Source: CAYMKL01 sp964390805 (GTDB taxonomy: Bacteria > Chloroflexota > Anaerolineae > VGOG01). Taken from it: a DNA stretch of 25,091 bases. The position numbers and the translations under genes are program-made. Positions within the stretch are counted from its first letter, which is position 1, and the number at the start of each line of letters is the position of its first letter. Location of the stretch: positions 1 through 25,091 of the forward strand of contig CAYMKL010000101.1 in the NCBI GenBank assembly GCA_964390805.1, written 5' to 3'. Under the pieces are notes generated by a model. It had not been told where the DNA came from. It did no database searches and saw only the letters and a list, made by a program, of their open reading frames with translations. Shown in pieces: positions 18,903 to 25,091 of the stretch.

Positions 18903-21110
18903 GTGACAGTGAACAACAAAGACAAGCGACTTAGTAAAAGACAAGATGGATCCCTGCGAGTGGCAGAAGCCCTACCCAAGGACGCAGGCCGGGGACTGGC
19001 CCGCTTGGATCCTCAGGATCTAGAGCGACTGGGAGCTGACATCGGCGACGTGGTGGAGATCGCTGGCAAGCGATCCACCGTGGCCCGGGCCATGCCCGCC
19101 TACGTCGCCCAGCGGGGCCAGGGCCTGATCCAGATGGATGGCATCCTGCGGGCCAACGCCGGCGCCGGCCTGGACGAGCGGGTGACGGTGCGCCGGGTCG
19201 AGGTGAAGCCGGCCCGCACGGTGGCGCTGACGCCCGTGGAGGCCCTGAGGACCTCGCGGGAAGCGGCACAGGCCCGCTACCTGGCCCGGCTGCTGGACGG
19301 CATCCCGGTGGTACCCGGCGACCGGGTACGTGTGAATCTCTTTGGCACCCGCGCCCAGACCTTCACCGTGGCCGAGGCCACCCCTGCCGGCCCCGTGCTC
19401 ATCGGCCCCGCCACGACCATCCGCCTGGCCGGGGAAGGGGCCAGGCGAGAACGAGGCACCATAACCTACGAGGACATCGGCGGGCTGCGCCGCGAGATCC
19501 GCCGCATTCGCGAGATGATCGAGCTGCCCCTCCGCTACCCGGAGGTCTTCGAGCGCTTGGGCATTGACCCGCCCAAGGGAGTGCTCCTCCACGGCCCGCC
19601 CGGCTGCGGCAAGACCCTCATCGCCCGCGCTGTGGCCCAGGAGACCAGCGCCCATTTCGTCCACATCAACGGGCCTGAGGTGATAGACAAATGGTACGGG
19701 GCCTCTGAAAAACATCTGAGAAGCATTTTTGAAGACGCCAGTCGCCGCGCCCCAGCCATCATCTTCATTGATGAGATTGACGCCATCGCCCCCAAGCGGG
19801 AGGAGATGAGCGGAGACCGCCAGGTGGAACGCCGCGTGGTCGCCCAGCTCCTGGCCCTGATGGACGGGCTGGAGTCGCGGGGCCACGTGATCGTCGTGGC
19901 CGCTACCAACATCCCCAACACCCTGGACCCGGCCCTGCGCCGCCCCGGCCGCTTCGACCGAGAGATCGCCATCGGCGTCCCCGACAAGGATGGCCGGCGG
20001 GAGATTCTGGACATCCACACCCGGGGCATGCCCCTGGCCGACGACTCTTCGACAGGCTCAGGGCAAGCTGTAGACATGGAGCGACTGGCGGCCATCACCC
20101 ACGGCTTCGTCGGCGCCGACCTGGAGGCCCTGGGTCGGGAGGCAGCCATGAGCGCGCTGCGCCAACTGATGCCCGACATTGACTTCGCCCAGGCCCACAT
20201 CCCCTACGAGAAACTCATGGCCCTGGAGGTGACATCGTCCGACTTCATAGCGGCCCTGGCCGAGGTAGAGCCGTCGGCCATCCGCGAGGTCTTCACCGAG
20301 GTGCCCGACGTGGGTTGGGACGATGTCGGCGGGCTGGAGGATATCAAGCGACTGCTGAAGGAAACGGTGGAGTGGCCCCTCCAATACACCCCCCTCTTCA
20401 ATCACGTCCATACCGCTCCTCCCAAGGGAATCCTGCTCCACGGATTACCGGGGACAGGCAAGACCCTGCTGGCCAAGGCCGTGGCCAAGGAGAGCGAGGC
20501 GAACTTCATCTCGGTGAAAGGCCCAGAGCTGTTGACGAAATGGGTTGGCGAGAGCGAGCGGGGCGTCCGCGAGGTGTTCAAGAAGGCCAAGCAAGCTTCG
20601 CCCTGCATCGTTTTCTTCGACGAGCTGGACGCCCTGGCCCCCCGTCGGGGAGCCGGGTCTGATTCCCACGTCACCGAGCGGGTGGTCAGCCAACTGCTGG
20701 CCGAGATGGACGGCATCGAAGAACTCAAGGGAGTGGTGGTACTGGCGGCCACCAACCGTATGGACATCGTAGACCCGGCCCTCTTGCGCCCCGGTCGCTT
20801 CGAGGTGCTGATGGAGCTGCCCACGCCCGACCGGGAGTCCCGTCTGGCCATCTTCCAGGTGCACACCCGCGGCAAGCCGCTGGCACCGGATGTGGACCTG
20901 GCGGAACTGGCCGAGCGCACCGAGGACCTGGTGGGGGCCGACATTGAGGGCCTCTGCCGCCAGGCGGCAATGCTGGCCATCCGCGAGTACCTGGAGGAGC
21001 AAGAGAGCAGAGGAGCGAGGGAGCAAGGGAGCGGAGGAGCGGGGGAGCAGGGGGGATCGTTGGACGAATTACGTATTGAGAGGCGGCACTTTGAGATAGC
21101 CAATAGCTAA
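18903..21110 (+). CDS. CDC48/p97-like double AAA+ ATPase
   Basis: The 735-residue protein has a CDC48-type N-domain (about 15-185), D1 with Walker A GPPGCGKT (231-238), Walker B IIFIDEID and arginine-finger region LRRPGRFDRE, and D2 with Walker A GLPGTGKT (514-521), Walker B IVFFDELD and RPGRFE. These ATPases unfold and extract proteins from complexes. D1 contains a repeat-derived insertion (DDSSTGSGQAVD, about 380-391) and the C-terminus is extended by a GAREQGSGGAGEQGG low-complexity run made by a GGAGCR repeat. The start may be GTG 18903 or 18909. CDC48-like proteins are common in archaea and some bacteria. I infer a remodelling role in vesicle assembly or turnover from the location only. 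Confidence 0.92.
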   Translation: MTVNNKDKRLSKRQDGSLRVAEALPKDAGRGLARLDPQDLERLGADIGDVVEIAGKRSTVARAMPAYVAQRGQGLIQMDGILRANAGAGLDERVTVRRVEVKPARTVALTPVEALRTSREAAQARYLARLLDGIPVVPGDRVRVNLFGTRAQTFTVAEATPAGPVLIGPATTIRLAGEGARRERGTITYEDIGGLRREIRRIREMIELPLRYPEVFERLGIDPPKGVLLHGPPGCGKTLIARAVAQETSAHFVHINGPEVIDKWYGASEKHLRSIFEDASRRAPAIIFIDEIDAIAPKREEMSGDRQVERRVVAQLLALMDGLESRGHVIVVAATNIPNTLDPALRRPGRFDREIAIGVPDKDGRREILDIHTRGMPLADDSSTGSGQAVDMERLAAITHGFVGADLEALGREAAMSALRQLMPDIDFAQAHIPYEKLMALEVTSSDFIAALAEVEPSAIREVFTEVPDVGWDDVGGLEDIKRLLKETVEWPLQYTPLFNHVHTAPPKGILLHGLPGTGKTLLAKAVAKESEANFISVKGPELLTKWVGESERGVREVFKKAKQASPCIVFFDELDALAPRRGAGSDSHVTERVVSQLLAEMDGIEELKGVVVLAATNRMDIVDPALLRPGRFEVLMELPTPDRESRLAIFQVHTRGKPLAPDVDLAELAERTEDLVGADIEGLCRQAAMLAIREYLEEQESRGAREQGSGGAGEQGGSLDELRIERRHFEIANS
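20047..20068. repeat. REP-like repeat inside the CDC48-like gene
   Basis: CTTCGACAGGCTCAGGGCAA is a standard member of the dispersed CTCAGG/TCGA family and encodes SSTGSGQA in frame within the D1 domain. Confidence 0.75.
20998..21058. repeat. GGAGCR short tandem repeat inside the CDC48-like gene
   Basis: Repeated GAGGAGC, GAGGGAGC and AAGGGAGC words encode the C-terminal low-complexity segment. Related words occur at 8200-8235, 11072-11105 and 22155-22185. Confidence 0.75.
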
Positions 21111-21185
21111 TGGCGTATGGCAGATGGCAGATACCCCCTCCGCCATCTGCCATACGCCATCGGCTATCTGCCATCAACTATCAGC
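21097..21185. repeat. heptamer array
   Basis: GATAGCCAATAGCTAATGGCG, GGCAGATGGCAGATA and then CCATCTGCCATACGCCATCGGCTATCTGCC form an inverted pair. It covers the CDC48-like stop codon and supplies its last three codons. Confidence 0.85.
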
Positions 21186-21196
21186 GAGGAGTGAAT

Positions 21197-22333
21197 ATGG
21201 GCACAACGTACGTGTACGCTATTGTCCCCACAGGAAACCGGGTGCTCTTTGACGAGGTAGCCGGGGTGGACGACGAGCAGGACGAGGTCTACACCGTCCC
21301 GCACCGTGATATCGCCGCCGTGGTAAGCGCCAGCCCCCTGGCGGATTACCGGGGTATGAAACGAGACCAGGCAGCGCGCTACCTGGTGGCGCACCAGCGG
21401 GTCGTCGAAGCGGTGATGCGGGCCTTCCCGGTCCTGCCGGTGAAGTTCGGCACCGTCCTACTAGATGAGGACTGGGTGCATCGCCTCCTGGAACAGGGAG
21501 AGACCCTCTTCCGCACCACCCTCGAGCAGTTCACCGATAGGGTACAAATGGAAATGGTGGTCCTCCGAGATCTCCAGCAGGTTTTCCAGGAAATCAGCCA
21601 GGAGACTCACATCGCCCAACTCAAAGCCCAAATAGCAGGCCATCCCCCTGAAGAGACACTGATCGAGCGGGTGGCCATCGGCCAACTGGTCCAGGCGTCG
21701 CTGGAACAGCACAGAGCCTCCGTGCGGGACTACCTGATCTATGCATTGGGGAAGATGTCTCTGGACGTGGTAGTCAACCCACTCATGGACGACAGCATGA
21801 TGATCAACGTGGCGTTGCTGGTGGACCAGGCGGGGCAGGAAGCACTGGACCATCAGTTGAAGCTGCTGGACGAGGAATTCGAGGGCCAGTTCACCTTCCG
21901 CTGTGTAGGCCCTCTGCCGCCCTACAGCTTCGCTACCGTTGAGGTGGAAGTGCCCTCCTTCAAGGCGATTGACGAGGCCCGGCGTCGCTTGGGTCTGGGA
22001 GAGACGGTCACCCCTGGCGAGATCAGGCAGGCCTACCACCGGCTGGCTGGCACGGCGCATCCCGACCATAACCCCGACGACCCGGAGGCCGAGGCCCGCA
22101 TGACCGAGCTATCCCAGGCCCACGAGCTTCTCACCACCTACGCCGAAACTGTGCAGGGGGGCGGGGGGGCGGAGGAGCAGGAGAGCCGAAGTCCTGAGCA
22201 GGGCGAAGGAACAGGAGCAGAGGAGTGTCCATCCGAGACTTGTACTGAGCCCAGCCGAAGCATTCGATTCAGCCGAGAGGCGGTGGAGCGGACGCTGCTG
22301 ATTGCAGTCCGACGGCAGGAGGTGCTGGCGTAG
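21197..22333 (+). CDS. gvpL: GvpL/GvpF family protein fused to a DnaJ J-domain
   Basis: Residues 1-250 are a GvpL/F protein: TYVYAIVPTGNRV at the start, HRDIAAVVSASPL, AFPVLPVKFGTVL and the closing FRCVGPLPPYSFATVEVE. Directly after this, residues 254-315 form a J-domain with RRLGLGETVTPGEIRQAYHR, the HPD tripeptide at 288-290 and MTELSQAHELL. J-domains activate Hsp70-fold ATPases, so this protein could recruit such a partner to nascent vesicles. The C-terminal part (about 316-359) is repeat-derived low complexity, followed by FSREAVERTLLIAVRRQE. ATG 21197 is chosen with GCGAGGAGTG upstream; the longer frame would translate a heptamer array. Confidence 0.92.
   Translation: MGTTYVYAIVPTGNRVLFDEVAGVDDEQDEVYTVPHRDIAAVVSASPLADYRGMKRDQAARYLVAHQRVVEAVMRAFPVLPVKFGTVLLDEDWVHRLLEQGETLFRTTLEQFTDRVQMEMVVLRDLQQVFQEISQETHIAQLKAQIAGHPPEETLIERVAIGQLVQASLEQHRASVRDYLIYALGKMSLDVVVNPLMDDSMMINVALLVDQAGQEALDHQLKLLDEEFEGQFTFRCVGPLPPYSFATVEVEVPSFKAIDEARRRLGLGETVTPGEIRQAYHRLAGTAHPDHNPDDPEAEARMTELSQAHELLTTYAETVQGGGGAEEQESRSPEQGEGTGAEECPSETCTEPSRSIRFSREAVERTLLIAVRRQEVLA
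22188..22261. repeat. two REP-like repeats inside the GvpL-J gene
   Basis: CGAAGTCCTGAGCAGGGCGA at about 22188 and CTTGTACTGAGCCCAGCCGA at 22239 are divergent members of the CTCAG/TCGA family. They encode the low-complexity tail in frame. Confidence 0.7.
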
Positions 22334-22382
22334 CATCACTGCGCCAACGGAGAGATGGCATTATGAACGGAGATATGGCATC

Positions 22383-23654
22383 ATGGATGAGATGACGAGC
22401 CAGTTGAGGCGCAAAATAGAAGATAGCCTGGATGAGCTCTCCGATGAGCAGATAGCCGCCTTGATCGAAGAGGCCAGGGACGAGGCCCTTACCGAAGCGA
22501 AGGCGATCATCAAAGGGATGATGGTTCAGGCTATCCTGGAGCGCACCCAGGGTAAGTTGGAAGGCGAGACAATATCCGAAGTCCAAAGTCCAAAGCTTGT
22601 ACTGAGCCCTGTCGAAGCATCCAAATCGGAAGAGCAGATTCGCCAGGAGATCGAAGCTATCAAGAGGAAGATCGCCGAGAACGAGAGACTCTTAAGCCAG
22701 GTTAAGGCATCCCCCGCTGAGACCGAAGAAGCACCAGAGCCTCCAAGAGAAGAGGAAACAGGCTACGGCTACTACGTCTACGGCATTGTGAGGAGCGATG
22801 ACAGCCAACCCATTGAGGGATTACCAGAAGAAGGCATTGACCCTGCCCACCCAGTCTACGCCCTACAACCATCGGCCATCGGCCATCAGCCATCAGCCAT
22901 CAGCGCCATTGTGAGTGAGGTGTCGCTGCAGGAGTTGGGCCAGAAGGCGCTGGAGGCCAACCTGGACGACATCGAATGGGTAGAAGACAAAGTGCGTGCT
23001 CACCAGCGCGTCCTCGATCAGGTACTGGCCCACCACACTCTCATCCCCATGAGGTTCTGCACCATCTACCGCAGCGAGAGCCGCGTGCAGGAGATGCTGG
23101 CCCGGCGCTATGACGATTTTGTGGAAGCGCTGGCGCGGCTGGAGGGTAAGCGAGAGTGGGGGGTCACGGTCTACTGCGACGGCAAGGCCCTGGCGCGGAG
23201 GGCTGGAGAGACCAGCGACAGGGTCAAAGAGCTCAAAGCGGAAATAGAGCAGAAATCCAAGGGGACGGCATACTTTCTGAAGAAAAAGGTGGATGAGGCT
23301 ATCTCCGACGAGGTCGAGCGCATCAGTGACGAGTGCGCTCAGCACAGTCACGATCGCCTGTCGAGCCACGCCGAAGAGGCTGTCATCAACCCCTTGCGGA
23401 GCAGAGAGTTCACGGGTCGCGAGGAGGCCATGGTCCTCAACGGGGCCTATCTGGTCGCCGAGGAGCAACTGCCGGCCTTTCGGGCCGAGTTGGAGAGCCT
23501 GGAAGAAGAGCACGGCCACATGGGATTCAGTTGCGAGATAACCGGCCCCTGGCCACCCTACAACTTCGTGTCCACCTGTACTGAGCCCTTCGACTTCGCT
23601 CAGGACAGGCCCAGTCGAAGTATTGGCCTTGAGGAGGGCGCTGCCGATGAGTGA
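22383..23654 (+). CDS. gvpL: GvpL/GvpF family protein with N-terminal helical extension
   Basis: The 423-residue protein has an N-terminal helical extension (1-128: SQLRRKIEDSLDELSDEQIA.., then a coiled coil EEQIRQEIEAIKRKIAENER), followed by a GvpL/F domain (about 128-410): GYYVYGIVRSDD, SAIVSEVSLQELG, HHTLIPMRFCTIY, EEAVINPL and EITGPWPPYNFV at the end. Three repeat-derived insertions keep the frame: about residues 71-79, 162-174 (QPSAIGHQPSAIS) and 399-414. An ordinary GvpL is about 270 residues, so this one is long. ATG 22383 has GGAG about 10 nt upstream. It overlaps the next gene by 8 nt. Confidence 0.9.
   Translation: MDEMTSQLRRKIEDSLDELSDEQIAALIEEARDEALTEAKAIIKGMMVQAILERTQGKLEGETISEVQSPKLVLSPVEASKSEEQIRQEIEAIKRKIAENERLLSQVKASPAETEEAPEPPREEETGYGYYVYGIVRSDDSQPIEGLPEEGIDPAHPVYALQPSAIGHQPSAISAIVSEVSLQELGQKALEANLDDIEWVEDKVRAHQRVLDQVLAHHTLIPMRFCTIYRSESRVQEMLARRYDDFVEALARLEGKREWGVTVYCDGKALARRAGETSDRVKELKAEIEQKSKGTAYFLKKKVDEAISDEVERISDECAQHSHDRLSSHAEEAVINPLRSREFTGREEAMVLNGAYLVAEEQLPAFRAELESLEEEHGHMGFSCEITGPWPPYNFVSTCTEPFDFAQDRPSRSIGLEEGAADE
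22595..22618. repeat. REP-like repeat inside the long GvpL gene
   Basis: GCTTGTACTGAGCCCTGTCG is inserted between the helical extension and the coiled coil and encodes LVLSPVEA in frame. Confidence 0.75.
22868..22909. repeat. heptamer array inside the long GvpL gene
   Basis: CCATCGGCCATCGGCCATCAGCCATCAGCCATCAGC is read as QPSAIGHQPSAISAI without breaking the frame. Confidence 0.85.
23573..23623. repeat. REP-like palindrome at the 3' end of the long GvpL gene
   Basis: CTGTACTGAGCCCTTCGACT joined to TCGCTCAGGACAGGCCCAGT and TCGAAG is a pair of REP-like units in opposite orientation, encoding TEPFDFAQDRPSRS. Confidence 0.75.
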
Positions 23655-23874
23655 GTTGGTGTCTAAGGAAAAAGAGATCACCCTGCTGGACCTTCTGGAT
23701 CGGATTCTCGACAAGGGGGTCATCCTGTTTGGCGACGTTACCCTCTCCGTGGCCGACGTGGACCTCATTTACCTGGGCCTGAAGGTACTCCTGACCTCAA
23801 TAGAAAAGGCCGAGAAGATGCGGATGTCCGCAGCCGCTCAATACTCAACGTTGAACGTGGAACGTGAAGCGTGA
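23647..23874 (+). CDS. gvpS: small GvpA-family protein, GvpS/GvpM type
   Basis: The 75-residue product carries ITLLDLLDRILDKGVILFGD and VTLSVADVDLIYLGLKVLLT, the GvpA-family fold, with the YLGLKVLL pattern that I associate with GvpS/GvpM minor proteins rather than GvpA. Its place between gvpL and gvpK agrees with the position of gvpS in Bacillus-type clusters. The start ATG 23647 lies 8 nt inside the upstream gvpL end, so translation is coupled. The C-terminal residues (about YSTLNVEREA) come from an AACGTGA heptamer array. Confidence 0.85.
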   Translation: MSELVSKEKEITLLDLLDRILDKGVILFGDVTLSVADVDLIYLGLKVLLTSIEKAEKMRMSAAAQYSTLNVEREA

Positions 23875-23893
23875 AACGTGAGAACGTGAAACG
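23845..23893. repeat. heptamer array AACGTGA
   Basis: TCAACGTTGAACGTGGAACG, TGAAGCGTGAAACGTGAGAACGTGAAACG fills the end of the GvpS-type gene and the leader of the next one. No strong ribosome-binding site remains before ATG 23896. Confidence 0.85.
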
Positions 23894-23895
23894 CG

Positions 23896-24606
23896 ATGTA
23901 CTTGTATGCCATCACCGACCGACCAGAGTTACCCATGCCCGCCGAGCCTGGCCTGGAGGGCGCTTCTGTTTTCAGTTTGACCTGCCAGGACATCGCCGCC
24001 GTGGTCAGTTCCCTCACCACGTCCGCGGTGTCGCCAACGGAGGACAACCTGTGGCGGCATGAGGCGGTTGTAGAAGCACTGATGGCGGACCGCACTGTCC
24101 TGCCCATGCGCTTCGGCACTTTGCTGGCCAACGAAGCCGCGATCCAGGCCGTGCTGGTGGCCCACTACACCGACTTTGTGGCCAGCCTGGATCGGGTGCG
24201 TGGCCGGGTGGAGTTGGGACTGCGGGTGCTATGGGAAATGGCTGATAGCAGCCGTCAACCATCAGCCATCTGCCATCAGCCATCGGCTATGAGCGGTCGG
24301 GCCTACCTGATGGCCCGCTTGGAAGAAGAGCGCCAGCGACAGGCCCGGCGCCAGCGGGCAGAGGCGTTGGCCGAGGAACTCAACGCCCCTCTGTCCCGCC
24401 TGGCAGTGGACAGCACCCGACAAGTGCTAGTCACACCTGGCCTACTATTGACAGCCGCCTACCTGGTGGAGCGGGAACAGGTGGCGGCCTTCCGGCAAGA
24501 GGTGGAAGCCCTCAGCGCCGCCAACCCGACGCTGCGCTTCCTCTGCACCGGCCCCTGGCCCGCGTACAATTTTGTGACGGCGACCGTAGTGATGCGTGAA
24601 ACGTGA
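23896..24606 (+). CDS. gvpF: gas vesicle protein GvpF/GvpL family (copy 3)
   Basis: The 236-residue protein begins MYLYAITDRPELP and has CQDIAAVVSSLTT, TVLPMRFGTLL and LCTGPWPAYNFVTATV, all GvpF/L signatures. It is shorter than copy 1. Residues about 114-133 (ADSSRQPSAICHQPSAM) are encoded by a heptamer array inserted in frame where the middle helices of the family normally meet. The final MRET lies in an AAACGTG array. The start has no clear ribosome-binding site because the repeat occupies the leader, so expression may be low or coupled. Confidence 0.9.
   Translation: MYLYAITDRPELPMPAEPGLEGASVFSLTCQDIAAVVSSLTTSAVSPTEDNLWRHEAVVEALMADRTVLPMRFGTLLANEAAIQAVLVAHYTDFVASLDRVRGRVELGLRVLWEMADSSRQPSAICHQPSAMSGRAYLMARLEEERQRQARRQRAEALAEELNAPLSRLAVDSTRQVLVTPGLLLTAAYLVEREQVAAFRQEVEALSAANPTLRFLCTGPWPAYNFVTATVVMRET
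24237..24292. repeat. heptamer array inside GvpF copy 3
   Basis: ATGGCTGATAGCAGCCGTCA is followed by ACCATCAGCCATCTGCCATCAGCCATCGGCTATGAGC. The array is read through in frame. Confidence 0.85.
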
Positions 24607-24637
24607 AACGCAACCATCACGCATCACGTTTTCACGT
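24592..24637. repeat. heptamer array AAACGTG / ATCACGC
   Basis: GCGTGAAACGTGAAACGCAA followed by CCATCACGCATCACGTTTTCACG can fold back on itself and separates gvpF copy 3 from gvpK. Confidence 0.85.
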
Positions 24638-24673
24638 TTGGTGAAGATGTCTGTGTTTGATTCGGAGGATCGA

Positions 24674-25015
24674 GTGAGCGAAAAACTGTTGTATGATCCG
24701 GGCGATCTGGAGGTCTTCGCCACGGAACTGGAGCAGGCCACCAGTCCTCTGCCCCGGCGGGTCAACGCCGACGCCGAAGGGGTAGAACGTGGGCTGGCTA
24801 AGCTGGTGTTGACTTTGATCGAACTTCTGCGCCAGCTCATGGAGCGCCAGGCCCTGCGGCGCATTGAGGGTGGCTCCCTCAGCGACGAGGAGATCGAGCG
24901 GCTGGGCCAGACCTTCATGAAGCTAGACGCGCGCATGGAGGAACTGAAGCAGATCTTCGGCCTGGAAGACGAGGAACTGAACCTCAACCTGGGCCCTTTG
25001 GGTGATTTGATGTAA
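24674..25015 (+). CDS. gvpK: gas vesicle protein GvpK
   Basis: The product of about 113 residues carries the GvpK signature PLPRRVNADAEGVERGLAKL and VLTLIELLRQLMERQALRRI, followed by LSDEEIERLGQTFMKLDARM. GvpK is an accessory protein required for vesicle formation. I prefer the GTG at 24674 because TTCGGAGGATCGA sits immediately upstream; the in-frame ATG at 24647 (MSVFDSEDRV) adds nine residues and has only GGTGAAG close to it. The C-terminus (DEELNLNLGPLGDLM) follows directly. No terminator is visible in the 76 bp left in the window, so the operon may continue. Confidence 0.93.
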   Translation: MSEKLLYDPGDLEVFATELEQATSPLPRRVNADAEGVERGLAKLVLTLIELLRQLMERQALRRIEGGSLSDEEIERLGQTFMKLDARMEELKQIFGLEDEELNLNLGPLGDLM

Positions 25016-25091
25016 ACGGTTCCCCCTCCCCCCCCACTTTCAAGGGTAGGTTTTTGGATCAGGCTTGCCAAATCAGGCATAGTGTGGTATG

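Noticed and set aside
19020..20018. Long minus-strand open frame opposite the CDC48-like gene
   Set aside because: It is a shadow of GC-rich coding DNA; the translation has no recognisable motif and the + strand encodes clear AAA motifs.
14103..25015. tRNA or rRNA genes in the cluster
   Set aside because: No cloverleaf with GTTCRANNC-type arm or rRNA motif was seen on either strand by eye.
25016..25091. Terminator after gvpK
   Set aside because: The C-run and following bases show no clear stem-loop with a T-run; the window ends too soon to judge.

Overview
The window is a gas-vesicle (gvp) gene cluster of about 19 kb, preceded by a two-component and c-di-GMP signalling island of about 6 kb. 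Every gene I can support lies on the + strand. The DNA is GC-rich, most ribosome-binding sites are strong GGAGG types, and the intergenic spaces are packed with heptamer tandem repeats and small palindromic elements. Together with the mix of bacterial gvp genes and a CDC48-type double AAA ATPase, this suggests a filamentous or environmental bacterium, perhaps Chloroflexota. That taxonomic call is inference; no rRNA or other marker gene is present.

Region 1 (1-6065) is signalling. It holds a stand-alone receiver protein (181-585), a decayed histidine-kinase tail (about 610-747), a REC-PAS-GAF-GAF-HD-GYP protein (784-3243), a PAS-PAS histidine kinase (3273-4928), a single-domain response regulator (4943-5332) and an OmpR/PhoB-type regulator (5337-6065). 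About 100 bp after the OmpR-type gene, helically phased CTAAC direct repeats and an extended -10 promoter precede gvpA. This suggests that the last regulator controls gas-vesicle production.

Region 2 (6130-10326) is the structural and assembly start of the cluster: gvpA, a long inter-gene hairpin, a GvpC-like repeat protein with a proline linker and a helix-hairpin-helix-like tail, an internal sigma70-type promoter, an unknown gene and gvpN.

Region 3 (10417-18886) mixes known accessory genes (gvpH, gvpF, gvpG, gvpO, gvpJ) with genes outside the gvp set I know. These are an actin/MreB-like ASKHA protein overlapped by a HExxH metallopeptidase-like gene, two six-knuckle DnaJ-type zinc proteins, coiled-coil proteins, a helical-repeat protein, a four-cysteine protein and a small HTH protein. 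Remnants of an S23/IVP-type four-helix protein, a CheR-like N-terminus and a helical-repeat paralogue are also present.

Region 4 (18903-25015) holds the CDC48-like ATPase, a GvpL/F protein fused to a DnaJ J-domain, a second GvpL/F with an N-terminal helical extension, a GvpS/M-type small protein, a third short GvpF/L, and gvpK.

The most interesting idea is that vesicle assembly here has its own proteostasis and cytoskeletal kit: Hsp20 (GvpH), J-domain-GvpL, split-off DnaJ zinc domains, CDC48 and an actin/Hsp70-fold protein, alongside a composite GvpC. A second theme is invasion by short repeats. Heptamer arrays and REP-like palindromes fill nearly every gap and have also entered several coding sequences in frame.
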